In this document: in pieces, positions 23,595 through 35,726 of the stretch
Layout: each line of letters begins with the position of its first letter
Numbering within the stretch: position 1 is the stretch's first letter
Assembly: GCA_002224055.1 (NCBI GenBank)
Contig: AZLU01000005.1
Span: 62,001-126,000, forward strand
From: Pezizomycotina sp. ARF18
Taxonomy: Eukaryota; Ascomycota
Reading direction: 5' to 3'
Length of the DNA: 64,000 bases
Notes under the pieces: generated by a model
Told to the model about the DNA's origin: nothing
Database searches by the model: none
The model's input: only the letters and a program-made list of their open reading frames with translations
Position numbers and translations under genes: made by a program

Positions 23595-24999
23595 ATGGGA
23601 AAGATGTTGGAGTCAGTACAAGATGCAGGGAAGATGAGAGACCTGATGCAGAAGTGAGTCCATATTACTGCTGCTGCGCGACATAAGTACCTTTTGTTCA
23701 TAGCTAGGTTATGTATCATACTAATACAACCTCTCTAGAGCGTATTTGAACGCGAATTCACAGACCTCACGATCGAATTCCAGGGAACGGCGCTAAAGGT
23801 CCACAAGGTCGTCGTGTGCGGTCAGTCCAAAGTGCTTCACGCCATGTGCACTAGCGGTTTCAAGGTCGGCTCAACAACCGTTCAACTCGAAATTCGTACC
23901 ATTTCAAGCTAATTCCTAAGCTGTTTGATATGGAGTCAGCGACCGACACAATTTCCTTCTCCGAGGACGCCGACATGGATGCTCATCAGCTTCAGTGTCT
24001 CATAGACTACTTCTACGGTAACAAGTACGGTACCTTTCCCGAATCTAAGCCGCCGACGACTGTGACGATCGTCAGCACCGATAAGACGTCATCGCAGACC
24101 ACATCAGTTGCCGGTAGCGGTCTTTTTGCCGTTGCAAAACAGGGCATCTGTTTCGCCGGCTCCACAAGCCGCTCGAGCTTCGCCGTCAAGCAGCCTATTT
24201 GGGGGGGCAAGCTCAACACCTGCGGCGGCCGCAAACAGAGCATCGTCTCGCCAGATCCACAAGCTATACGACCTTCGCCGCCAAGCAGCCTGTTGGGCAG
24301 CCACGTGCAACACCTGCGCCGGCTGGAACTGCCGGCAGTTTCTTCTCGGGTCGGCACAACCTGCATCGACCACCACTACCAGTAGCCTCTTCGGTTCATT
24401 TGGACCGCCGCCAACAACAACCACAACAGTCCTACCCGTACCAGCAGTCTCTTCGGGGGCGGGCCCGCTGTAGGAACCTCGTCGCCTGCTAGTAGCTCAT
24501 TACATTCAGCACGAGCGGCGGTTTGTTCGGTAGCCGCACTGGAAACCGCTCCGTCGCATTCTTCTTTTGGGACATCTGCATTACATCACAATCTGCGGCT
24601 ACGACTACACCAAAACCCGCAGCTAAGGCAACTATCGTTACGGAAAAGACTGTAGCGTGCGTTGACCCACTCGCCGTCGACAAGCGCGGGGAACAAGCTG
24701 TCCGCGAAATTCCACGCGCAAATGTACGCGCTCGCGGACAGGTACGATATCAAGGGCCTTGACAGCCTTCGCGAAATCTATGTACGAGAAGTCGATAACG
24801 CTCGACCCGAAAAATTCCTTGACACTTTATCATAGTTTTATACGGGCACGCCGGATTCGAATAAAGGCTGAGGAACATCGCTGCGATTCATATGAAGAAG
24901 AATATAAAACACATCGCGGATAAGAAGGCTCTGAGGGAGATAATCGAGCAGGTGCCGTCTTTCGCTGCGGATGTTTTTGATCTGTTCCTTGATTTGTGA
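23595..24999 (+). CDS. BTB/POZ gene, copy 2, with FG-like linker
   Basis: Exon 1 starts at ATG 23595 (MGKMLESVQDAGKMRDLMQ) and is followed by intron 23654-23738 with branch point CTAATAC. The BTB core is VFEREFTDLTIEFQGTALKV, HKVVVCGQSKVLHAMCTSG and AHQLQCLIDYFYGNKYG. A long linker rich in Ser, Thr, Ala and Pro contains SGLFAV, SSSLFGGASS, TSSLFGSFGPP and SGGLFGSRTG, resembling nucleoporin FG motifs. The C-terminal block is NKLSAKFHAQMYALADRYDI, AAIHMKKNIKHIADKKALR and VPSFAADVFDLFLDL, with the stop at 24997-24999. The linker changes frame several times, and parts of it are a DNA-level repeat (CTTCGCCG.CAAGCAGCCT near 24177 and 24269). Probably intact apart from run-length errors. Confidence 0.65.
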
Positions 25000-25731
25000 G
25001 CTTGGACATACCTAGTAGGATCTTTTATTGAATTAAACCTGTTGTTTGCCTTGAGATTGAAAATTAAGGTACCTCGCGGTTCATAACCGCTGTTCACTTA
25101 GTAGAACCCGCCTAATCCAACACTTTCTTCTTTTTTCTTCCCTTTTTTTCTTTTTTTCTTTTTTTTGTCTTTTCCCTCTTTAATGCTCATAGCACTAGAC
25201 TGCGTAATTTAGACATTGACATCCAGCCTCCATTGACATAGGGCTGGCATCTTCTGCATGAAGAATTAATATCGTAGACACTTTCGTTACGGGCATCGAC
25301 GGGATCGTAGCCTTTATCTTAAGTCCTAAATCCTTATTGAACCCCTTTTATTCTTCCCGTCCCTAAATTGTGAAGAGCAGGGATTCAACCAATGGAAAAG
25401 AAGCCAGATTGCCTACTCAACCTTGTGGTGTTCGGAAATGTGTTTCCACACAAACGCTGGCGCTTAAATTCTGAGCCTTGTCATGGGTAGGAGGAGCCTT
25501 ATCTCATCTCCCCTTTTTATAAGGCTCTACAAATCTCAGATCGTGAAGTCTTCAATATTATTCATTTACTAAGGAGACCCCTTTCCAGAAACCGGTGATT
25601 TCCGCGTAACTACCTCCAAGTACAATATTATCCCACGAATTGGGTGGCTGCACGAGTCTGGTCGCCGATTGGGCAGCATACCAGAGAGAACATAAACTCG
25701 TTTACGACTTAGTACCAAAGCGGACAACACG
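25000..25731. other. Intergenic within BTB array
   Basis: Pyrimidine-rich tracts lie near 25125-25175. No coding frame was seen. Confidence 0.5.
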
Positions 25732-26857
25732 ATGGTGTTCGAGGGCAACAAGTTTGATTACCTATGGAAGTAAGTCCCATGTGCTTCATAGTTGGCGTTG
25801 TGTCTGTAGCACCGTGAAAACGCCAACAAGACACTATAGCATGGTAAGATTTAATGCAGCTTGGCTGACGCACACATCCTAACCTCACATCTAGAGCATA
25901 TCAACAGGGCAAGTACACAGACCTCGAGATCAAATGGAAGGTGCAGTTTATAAAGTGCACAAGTTGGTGATATGCAGCCGATCGACCGTCTTCGACGTTA
26001 TGTGCACTAGCGCGTTCAAGTAAGATTATAAACTTAAAGCTGTCGTTTTAACGCCTTACAACTTGGTCACATTTCTACATGTTGGTGGGATTTTCTTAGG
26101 ATCGAAAACGAACCAGATATCCCTCGATGGCGACTCCGATATCGACGATAGGCTCCGTTAATGCCTTATACGCTACTTGTACACTTACGAGTATTGCAGC
26201 CATGATCTCGAGGAGGAGACCACACGGTGGAGCAAAAAGAAGGCCAGAGTTGAAAGAGACTTCCATGTGACTACAGCTCAGATGCGGAGAATACCGCTTC
26301 TTTACATTGGTTCGAGAGTGTAAGGAGCGGAGTCGCCATACCAAAGTAAAGGCCACCCGATCACAAAATAAGCGGTCAGCATCGCCTCTGCTCCCTAGCC
26401 CTTACGCGGATACCACCCAACCTTGCCTGCGCAGTCGGCGCAGCTTCCTTCGAGGGATACGTTCAAACTCGACACTCTCGGGCAAAGTCTGCCCGCAGAT
26501 GGGCGCACGCCCTCTAACTCCCGACGCTCCACTCACCGAATCGGACCTGGAGCAGACTTTCATGCGCGGATGTACGCCATGGCGGACAAATACGATATAA
26601 ATGGTCTTGCGATGACGCCAAGGCAATGTACGAGAAGTCGATCAGACGGGGCCCGCTTCAGAAATCCGAACTCTTTCTCGAGTCCCTCGCCACGGTATAC
26701 ACGTGTACTCCGGAATCTAATTCGCGGTCTTCGCGACATCGCCGCAAGTTACATGAAGACCAATATAGGGATGATCAGGAATAAGGAGAAGTTGCGCAGG
26801 CTTATAAACGAGGTCCCGGATTTTGCTGCGGATGTCTTTGATCTATTTCTGAGTTAG
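25732..26857 (+). pseudogene. BTB/POZ gene, copy 3 (decaying)
   Basis: Exon 1 is MVFEGNKFDYLWK (ATG 25732-25734). Intron 25770-25894 has a CTAAC branch site. The BTB core is AYQQGKYTDLEIKW, then after a one-base change at the GG run EGAVYKVHKLVICSRSTVF and DVMCTSAFK. The pocket part reads TNQISLDGDSDIDDRLR and CLIRYLYTYEYC, with a TAA at 26159-26161 between them. The C-terminal block is ADFHARMYAMADKYDINGL, RGLRDIAASYMKTNIGMIRN and NEVPDFAADVFDLFLS, and the stop is 26855-26857. It is closest to copy 2 in the tail. One nonsense change plus run-length shifts leave its status uncertain. Confidence 0.6.
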
Positions 26858-27930
26858 CCTTGAGGCAGGGTAGTCCTATTAGAATTTTCCAAAGCTTCGA
26901 AGTATTACTAGCTTTTCTTGATCTTCTCAGAATAGCACATCATAATCAAGGCTGAGCAGTTAGATTCTGAATATAATCTGAACATAAGCCTTCGTTATGG
27001 CCGCATACTAATGATAAGATGCCTAAGACCCCACCATTACAGCTCAGCTACCAGCTCTGGCCTTCAAGTTGGGTTGTATCTTGTAAAAATGAAAAGCCTG
27101 CCTCCAACCCATTTTCCCTGGATTGTCCGGCGGGTATCCACACAGTAATGCTCGGCGCTTAACCGTCAACTTTTTGCTCGGGGAAGAAAACATCAGATCA
27201 TGGAAGTGAGAAACAACGAAGACTTAAGCGCCGATTCGCTCGCGTGTGGATCGTTCTCTAGTAATATTCTAAGGATCCCAGTTAATGATGTATTTATGCT
27301 CATTGCTATCGGGGCTTCGCTCTTTAAAGACTAAATGCATGTCAATATATCCGCCAGCTACCCGCCGGCCTGTTTAACCCCACCTCTCCTAAAGATGCTT
27401 AGAATGTGTCAATAATGTTTTTATACTACGAAAATATCAAAAGTAATTAATTATCGCAAGAAGCTAAGCAAAGACAGATATACTAATAATAACTTTAGCT
27501 ACATCCATCATAATGTTGCTAAAACGATCGCGATTAGTACATTTCCGGCTGACTACCAACATGCTTACAACATATTTGCCGGATAAAAGATTCGCTTTTC
27601 GTGTTCTCTAAAGGTCCGAAAAGACTGAACATTCTTACCAACAATAAACCAGTCCCGAGGCACTTTTACATGCCGTAACTCACCTTTCAGACAACAGGTT
27701 TCTTAAGGGCTTATGGGCTAGTGTGGCCAATTTTGTGCGCCTTTGAAGGACTCCAACTTGTAAGCTTAGTTTCCAGAGCCTGAGCAATCCACATCTACAA
27801 ACCAACACGGGACGATCTACCGTGAAATTTAAGACGCTTATAACACTATAACTCTGAGCTACGTATCGACTTGGAAGCCTCAGAAAGAGGCTATAAAGCA
27901 ACATAACCACTCCCTATATCCCAGCCTCCT
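26858..27930. other. Gene-empty stretch
   Basis: No supported frame on either strand. Confidence 0.5.
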
Positions 27931-28412
27931 ATGCCCGAGCGTATTCACCATCGCGATGATATTCTTACGCAACTCTCAGCCCTAATTGACCTAGCGGACC
28001 GCCACCGTTTCCGGGCGATCGCCGCTGAGTATCATGAACTAGAAGGAACATCTGGCGTGATCGATTTAATCATACGACTTTTCATGGGGAAAACGGCAGT
28101 TACGGGCAACGCTCTATGTCTCAATTACCGTCTTGGCTTCCGCCTGGTCAAATTTTTATATCTGAACGAAGCCCCCCACCGCCGCTACGGAAAAAATCCG
28201 TCCGCTAGCCAAATGCAAATTTGGCTGAAGTTAGAAAAGGGACGTTGGGCGTCAAGCAACAGGCACGCTCGTTAGCGCCGGCGTCAACATACCTCTGCGA
28301 AGCTGTATCGGCGCAGCCTACACGGTTGTCACTCAGTAAATTTTGTATTATCTCGGACCTGCTTTTGGTCAGCATCGCTGGTCAGGCGCTGGCCCAACTG
28401 CATATCCTCTGA
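27931..28412 (+). CDS. Unrecognised small protein
   Basis: The ATG at 27931 opens a frame beginning MPERIHHRDDILTQLSALID and running to about 28230. It then needs one frame change at the AAAAGGG run (about 28232) to continue as TLGVKQQARSLAPASTYLCE and end with the TGA at 28410-28412. The composition is balanced and protein-like, predicted mostly helical, with no signal peptide, membrane span or Cys motif. It sits between BTB copies 3 and 4 on the same strand but has no BTB features. About 160 residues if joined. Confidence 0.35.
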
Positions 28413-29604
28413 ATTCCAATTGTTGGTTTTTATAGCCTAAGCAAGTTGGTTAAACTTGTAGACGATATTATTTATTAACTTCAGGGAAGGGACATTACTA
28501 TAATGCACAAACATTCTGTATAGTGCGTACTATAGATACAAAGGAGCGAAGTGCGATTCGGTTACCCGCGATGTACCTGGCGTCGTATGCGCTGTCTTCG
28601 CCGCTGATTTCAATTGACGACGCAAGTAAGCGAGCTGCTAAAATATAAACAGGATATCTGGTATCGAAATCGCGGCATAGAAAGGAGGAAGCGACAAGTG
28701 GCGATATAGAACTCTTTGAGAACCTGTTTTTTGGGCGATATTCTGTGTGGGAAAAAGCAGACTCATCCAGAATACAACAAATCCTGCCTTGTGTTACATT
28801 CTTCCGGCTCCAGAGGAGCCCGGTGATATTCCCCAAAATTTGTCAAATCCGGCGCCACGCCAAGTAGAGGCCTTTTCTAGCTAGCCTCGGCCTCTAGTAC
28901 CTATCCTAGCCTATCCAGCCCCATCACGGGTGAATACTATCTTACCCCACATCTATACCGTACACTAGTATACAGTACACTATCTGCTTCCGTCGAGGTC
29001 ACAACAATACAAAAAATCGTTCTACAACCCAGCACCCCACATGGCAAAAGAAAATTAGAGCCAATTCTAGCTTCAGAATAAGCGAACGGCTCTCTCGCCT
29101 GCGAATTTGCAGTAAAATTTGGTGTATTATTGCTCTAACCGCCGGCGTTGACCAGAATCGTTCAACTTGAAACAAGGGGGCTTGGTGACCACATGAAATT
29201 AGTTCAACCGTTTTCTTGCACAGGTGCAGAAAAAGCCCAGCGCTTAGGATACCTACGATACTTACAGATGGGCTTTCTGTTAAGGCTCTCGTTATATGTT
29301 TCTCTCGACTAATATCGCTAATCTATTAATATAGTTGTTCTTTTTTGTTTCCCGTAGGACATACTCGAGCTGCATGTTTAAATATGACGATATTCGCCCC
29401 CCAGTTCAACGGTCTTTGTCTTTCTTGTTTCTATTTCTTGTCTGTGTCTCAACCAAGCGTTCTTGTCTTTCAATCTTATATAGATACTTCTATTACGTCT
29501 TTAGTCCTACGAAGATATATAAACAAGACACTCCCCTACGTTGTGGAATCACAAACCTCATTTCGGAAACTTCTTATTTAACGATATATTATTACACAAG
29601 GAAT
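28413..29604. other. Gene-empty stretch
   Basis: A reverse-strand frame at 28498-28836 is open for 112 codons but has no recognisable motif, start context or intron structure. Confidence 0.45.
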
Positions 29605-30695
29605 CAAGATGTCGGTGACGCACAACTTTACAAATACCTATGGAAGTAGTCTATAATCTCATTTACTAATATTACACGACGTAATGCATACTACAAGTAT
29701 TTACATAGTCTTTCAAAGACGGAAAGTTCACGGACATGGGTATCAGTTCCAAGATTCACATTACGAAATCCACTCTGTCGTCCTGTGTAGCCAGTCAAGG
29801 TCTTCGAGGAGATGCACAAGACACAAAACCCGATATCCCTCGACGACAACGAGGACATGGACAGCATACTGTTCGACTGCCTAATGTACTTTCTCTATAA
29901 TTTCAACTACTGCTTCCAGCCTCCGCCATCGCTCATCACATCGGGACCTACTATCAAGCGTCCCGGAAGCAGCAACGGCACGGTGGTCACGAGAGGAAGA
30001 CGAGCACTCTTTCGTCGTGTTCTTCGGACTGCGGGTCGTTGAGGGGGAAGAAGAAGAAGGTTAGACGCCCTATCTTGCCGCCGACGCCTCCGGATACCCC
30101 GGCAGACGACCATGTCAACCTTACCGCCACCTTCACGGGTATCTCGAGCGATCTGAACGCGTTCAAAGCCGATGCCCTCTTCAGCGAAGCCGCCCGCATC
30201 GCTAGGAACCGCCGCGCTCCCCGAGCGGACGCGTCGGCCACGAGCACGTTCATCCCCCTCAGCCACAAGCCGTCCGTTAGAGCCCAGCGCGCTGCTGCGA
30301 CTTGCACTTTCACATCTTCCGCTGCTCGTGCGCCCCTGGATGCCTCCGAGATCGAACTCCTGTTGGACCCCTATGGTAACAGGCTCTCCGCCAAGTTCCG
30401 CGCGCAGATGTACGCCACCGCCCGCAAGTACAAGATTGACTCGCTCGCCAAGTCGCGGCCGCTATGTACGAGTGGACGCTAAATAAGAACCCGCGCGACA
30501 TCCGGGGTTTCTTTGAGTCTGTTATGTCTGTTTATAACAGCACCCCGCGGATGATAGAGTCTGAGGGACATGGCTGCGGGACACATGCACAAGAACATGG
30601 AGGGAGTGGATATCAGGATGGATCAGCGCCAGCTGCTGGATGTCATATCCAAAGCCCCCGGTTTTGCGGCGGATGTTTCTTGGTTGTTCTCGTGA
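29605..30695 (+). CDS. BTB/POZ gene, copy 4
   Basis: Exon 1 ends in GDAQLYKYLWK, matching KFDYLWK of copy 3. Intron 29646-29708 is followed by the BTB part SFKDGKFTDMG, SHYEIHSVVLCSQSR and NPISLDDNEDMDSILFDCLM. A Pro-rich basic linker holds GRRALFRRVLR and PILPPTPPDTPADD. The C-terminal block is DPYGNRLSAKFRAQMYATAR, KYKIDSLA, LNKNPRDIRGFFESVMSVYN, LRDMAAGHMHKNMEGVDIRM and SKAPGFAADVSWLFS, with TGA at 30693-30695. Frame changes occur in the BTB core (near 29735 and 29800), at about 30035, and near 30455 and 30565. The BTB core is the most divergent of the four copies: the HKVVV motif has become HSVVL. Confidence 0.6.
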
Positions 30696-32107
30696 TTGCT
30701 AGTGAAGGTGGGGTAGTTATCAAGCAATACTCAAGGCCTCAAAACCATTAAGCTTTTAATGTTACGACTTAGACAATGTAGATTATACTTGGCGGAGTTT
30801 TTGTGATTTTCGTTTTCTGTTCCTTTTGTCTTTCCTTTTGTTTCGTCTTCTTAAACCGGCGTTCAATCATTTTATTTCCTCCTGCTTGTATTTTTTCCAT
30901 TCTTTCCTTTGTCTTTCATCGTTTCATACGCTGAACTTTCCTCTTCGCCCTTGATCATACTTCACTACATTCTTTCATTCTTCATATTCTCTCCTTAATA
31001 GGGTAATTTTTTTAAAAAAAAAATGTTCGTCATCACTGTACTCATAGTTCACCATTTCTTTAGGAAGTTTTATTGCAGCGTTTAATGTATAACGGCTAGC
31101 CATCATTGTCAATCAGAATTGAAGATCATATACCAGAAAGTAAAATATAACCCGTTCACTACTCCACCACGATCATCGTGAGAATCAAATACGGCCTACA
31201 TTTCTTTATCTGTGTAAATTTTCGTTTGCACGGCGATCAAGGATCCTCAATAAAGAATGATTGAGACAAAATCTCATAGGCCGCCTTGTTTTCCTAACTC
31301 CACATTATGGTATAGATCTTTAACGCCCTATAAGGGGTTTTCTTTCATTATACGAACAGAGCGCTTATAGAGATCTTCAAATCCAAGAGTTGAGATATTA
31401 ATTTCGGAAAAATCGGCCTTATATCGCCTGCGAAGCTCTCGGAGAATCGTGGAGGGGCTTTAGCGCAACAGGGAACGGACAACGAAAATCACGGCCAGCC
31501 ATTCGACTTATTTGTATGAAAGACATGGCGATAGGTTCTAGAATAACTAGTACTAGTAAGCTAAAGCAAAAATAACTATTTTAGCGACTTAAGAGAGTAC
31601 ACTAGTATATCGTTAGACAGTAAGCTATTGGTTATCTTAGAAAAGTCTGCAGGCTTGCGCTCCCCCGAGTTCGCGAGGAAAAAAAGAAAAGAGAGGCTGA
31701 AGAATTTTTCCGGCGGTTAAGCACCTGTCAGCCTATGAGATCGTGGCAACGCGCAGGCTTGTCATTAAGGTGAAACCCCCCACTATAATACTCCCCAGAG
31801 GAAAGTAAGCGAACGGTCGATTGGCGATTCCTATACGCTGGTTGAATTTTCTTCACAAGACTATTAAAAAAGTGGAGTAAACGCGTGATGATAGTGTTCA
31901 TGCGTGATATAGTGTTCATGCGTAAAGTACTTAAGTAGTTATCGTATGTTGCTTCAGTTATTTTTACTACTGGTATTACAGAGTGTTATTTTAAGAAAAG
32001 AACAATGTTCAGTGGATTCATATACAATAATACTACAAAGAATTAGAAAGCTATATCGTTATGACGCCCCCAGTTAATCGTGAAACAAATATTGAATATA
32101 TAGTTCT
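30696..32107. other. Gene-empty stretch; 15-bp direct repeat at 31891-31923
   Basis: ATAGTGTTCATGCGT occurs at 31891-31905 and again at 31909-31923. No gene is supported. Confidence 0.5.
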
Positions 32108-33124
32108 TTAAGAGCCTCCATTTAGAGCCTGGCTCATTTGTGTAGCCCACTGCGCCGGCTCCGTGATCCCGTCCGGGAAAGGGCCGAAGAATTCCCACGA
32201 GCTAACGCCGGCGAACTTATTCCCCGACGCTTTCTGGAAAGCCGGAAGCAAATTTGGGATGAAATCCCCCGGAACGTCAACGATACCCGCGTCGCAAGCC
32301 TTGACTGCAAGCATACCCGTAACGATCCTCTCCGGCGCGACGAATCCACCGCCGGTACCGTCGCTGTTCTTAATAACCTTGAGGTAATTATCCGCCGTTA
32401 GGGGAAGGTGGCCGCAGTAAAACTGCACGTTATAGAAGTCTATCATGTTCCCGACTTGCGACTCAAGATCTTGGTACGAGATTCCGGTGTAACCATCCGT
32501 ATTACCCGCGATCATGGACTCCGATACGGGCGCCATTGTAATAATGAAGTTCGGGAAATCGGACTTCAACTGCGTTACCAGCTTCGTTACGGTAGAAAGC
32601 TGTATACCGCCGCCAGTGGGCTCCATGTCGATATCGACACCATCTAACCTGGCGGGAAACTGCTAAGAGCGTCTTTGAACGCGGAGTAGTGCGTGTCAAA
32701 ATCGGTATCAAGCTTGTTGAAAGACTCGTCCTGATAGCCGCCGAGCATCGCCATGACCTTCATACCACTGTTGCGGAGTTTAGTTATGTCGTCGTACATC
32801 GGTTGGAACGTGCTCGCATCGTCGGGCTCGCGCCGTCGGTTTCGGTGCCGCCGATGACGATACTAGCGACCGCAGGGTCCCGCTTGGTCTTTGTAGGCGG
32901 AGTGGTGTTGGCTGTGCTGCCGCCGTCGTGGATGTGCCACGGCGCGATCATGAGGTGGGTAGCTTGCCTTCGAGGGAAGCCATGGAGACGTAGTTTCCTT
33001 TGTCGTCGGTGCGAGTCTGGTAATAGACGACGACGTGCTTTTGGGCGGTAGATTCCTGCCTCTTGGGAATATAAGCCGCTGAAGCGACCGCAGCGGAGAG
33101 CGAAAGAAGTGTGAAAAAATGCAT
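32108..33124 (-). CDS. Secreted GH18 glycosidase, endo-N-acetylglucosaminidase type
   Basis: The ATG at 33122-33124 starts MHFFTLLSLSAAVASAAYIP, a signal peptide, followed by a KR pro-site. The catalytic motif LDGVDIDMEPTGGG matches the GH18 DxxDxDxE signature, with the acid/base Glu in place. Other GH18 landmarks are KVMAMLGGYQ, ITMAPVSESM, IDFYNVQFYCG and GVSSWEFFGPFPDG. The NVQFY strand and the short length (about 338 residues, no carbohydrate-binding module) fit fungal secreted ENGase (Endo-T-like) enzymes better than large chitinases. The expected action is cleavage of the chitobiose core of N-glycans, or of chitin. Three C or G runs look one base short (near 32661, 32830 and 32958); otherwise the frame is whole and uninterrupted by introns. 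Confidence 0.85.
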
Positions 33125-35726
33125 GTTGAAAGAACGAAGTCGAAAACAAAAATTATAAATGATCGTTGAAGAAAATCTATCGTCTAACGATTCAGCACGA
33201 AATTGGAAGTATTAAAAATGTATTGCAAATGATCGACTAGAATGACAATGCCAAAGGAGAATGGAAGTAAAATTAACGAATACAGTGTCGAGAAACGCCA
33301 GCTGGCAGTCGCCTCTCTTTCGCAACCTAATGATCAAGTATCTTGAAAAAAAAAAAAAATCCCAAAGGCGAAGTATCTAGCTTAAATATCCTTTCTCGCA
33401 TGTGCCCAATGCTTAGTGTTACATTTGCGAAGAATACCGTTTCGCCGCTCTTCCCTGACGCCGCTGAGAAGTCTGGAAAGAAAAGGCTGCGGCGTCTCTA
33501 AATTTGTCTCAGGATCAATATGTTTCGAACAGTTATTGCTGTAGATCGTTTAATTTTATCCCTGCGTATCATTCAAGCCATCAACGTTATCGACATCGCC
33601 AAAGATGATGTTGTCCAGGTATCGACCGTTTCAGTCGTCTCCAGATCCCAAATAGGAGCAAGAACGGTCCTTTTTGGGGTTTAATAACGCCGGAATCGTC
33701 GGAGGCTTAGGCGGTTTTTGGTGCGTTGCTGCTTTCTCATGAAATTAACGAGCTGATAAACACCGGCGACCTCGGGCCCTGAGGCTGAAAGGGGCCGTTA
33801 GAGCGTGAGTAAGTCGGGGCTTTGACGGAAGCTGAAATTCAAAGCCGCACCGGGATTCTAATTGTTGAGATTTGAAAGAGCGCATTCTTAGGATTTAAGC
33901 GTACCTTTTCTGGAATAATTCAGATTCTTTGCATTGCGTTACTTTCATAACAGAAATATCCAAACAAGGCTGGCCATTGCGTAGTATCTCTATTATTTGC
34001 TAATGAAGCCCCATGATCCTTAACACTGAAGATCGTTTCTCCTTCTATTTATTTTATAGTTTATTGCGTGTTTCCGATTTCGCCTAATACCTATAGATCA
34101 GACAGGCTCTTTGATATACATGCATATCATCGGTCGCCAAACCCACGTTTACCCGGTCAAATATTCGTGGTATCTCGCCCGATTCGTCTGAATACGGGAG
34201 AAATTGTTATAGCTTAGAATGATCAACTACGCTACTCATTTCCCGCAAAGGTGGCGATATTGAAAAGATTTCCCTTAATCAATCTGCGGATGTTTCCAAT
34301 GCGCTATATGGTTCCCATGATGATCTCGCTTGGCCTGTTCCGTTAGGAAATCGTCCGCTTGGATCGAAACAACGATAATCCCAGGTGAGGTCCGCCCTAT
34401 ATATATGCCCCCTCCGCGATGGCAACGCTAGGCATCGTAAATCGATCGGCAGTGACAATCATAAGCAGCTTACGCATAAATGCCCGGCAGTTCCTCGATA
34501 AAACCGCCGACCACGTCTTCAAGTTGACGGCTGTCATCCACTATATGCGCGATCAATAAGCTAATAAAATGTCGGTTATGTCGGCAATGTAGGTCCAGCA
34601 CACAACAGCGGGCGTGGTTAGTGCCATGTTGAAGCTTACGGAGTTTTAGTTCCGTGAGAAACAAGGTGCCATCGGTGGTATCTGCTAAGTTTCAAATTCT
34701 AGAAATATAGATCTTGCCTTTGCATCTGCCTTTTCTCCGGCGAGAATATCGGCGAGAAAATGATTTTGTTATAATTTTAGCAGAATAAGGACCCACGGCG
34801 CGTTTATTCCGATAATGACTCAAAAGACGCAAATTATTATTCGCTGTATGATCAATGTGAAGCGCACGATGGTTAAAAGATATGGCAAGTGCAATCTGAG
34901 TCTCTAGGACTTAATTGAAGCGTAGTTCCGATGAGATTTACTTCTTAATTATCAATACTCTAGCAGTCTACCGTTTAGTAAACCACTAATCACGCACCCG
35001 ATTTTTGACAGATTGGCTTGAAATTGGAAGAAAGTTTTTATGCATATATTGAGCAGATCTATCGATTAGAATTTGATACCGAGAAAAATGGCTATATATA
35101 TTCAAGTTTGTCAGTTATATTCTTAACAACTCGGTTGGCTAAATTTTTTTTTTTTTTTTTTTTTTTTTTTGTCTACAATCAATCTAGCAACGTTTCTTAG
35201 CCTATTCCTATTTTCAAATAGAAAGCACTTTCTATTTCAATACTTATCAAGCTTCTAAGGCACTGGTACGATCTAGGAATTTCACCTACGTTACCTTGTT
35301 AGTAAACGTATCCAGAAATCTCTCAGTTGGAATTCTGGAAGCTGGTCTCACGGCGGACCTCTCAGCATGTTACTACTGGTAGCACGGTATGCTTATCCTC
35401 ATAGCAACTTGCATAACGATTATATCTTTTCTTTCCTTGCAAGATTTTTGTGTAGTACAGGTTACCATGCTATTCATACAAGCAATACATAACTTGAAGA
35501 ACTTATACTTATTCTATTCTTAAACTCTAAGCATAACACTGAAAGTAGTAAATCAAGAAAACCAGGTCATTTGCCATTTAGGCATGCGACCAGGCTCCGA
35601 GTCACAAATCTAACAGTTTTATAACATGGCTTATCGCATAAATCAGTCTATTGTAGAGCCATTAATCATTCAACTTTGATCATCATTCCTCTCTTATACC
35701 TTGCTCGTTTTCTCCCTCACATATTA
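33125..35726. other. Gene-empty stretch
   Basis: There are only short frames. A T27 tract lies at 35144-35170. Near 33735 a short stretch reads LLLSHEINELINTGDL, which resembles the start of the partial gene at 63576. Confidence 0.45.

Noticed and set aside
29335-29649. 104-residue frame before BTB copy 4 as a separate gene
   Set aside because: Only its end (GDAQLYKYLWK) is supported, as exon 1 of the BTB gene; the rest is pyrimidine-rich promoter DNA.
34470-34664. Reverse frame with IAHIVDDSRQLEDVV...FIEELPG as another copy of the small two-exon family
   Set aside because: It shares only IVD and EEL positions; the YxYxI and W positions are missing, so chance is likely.
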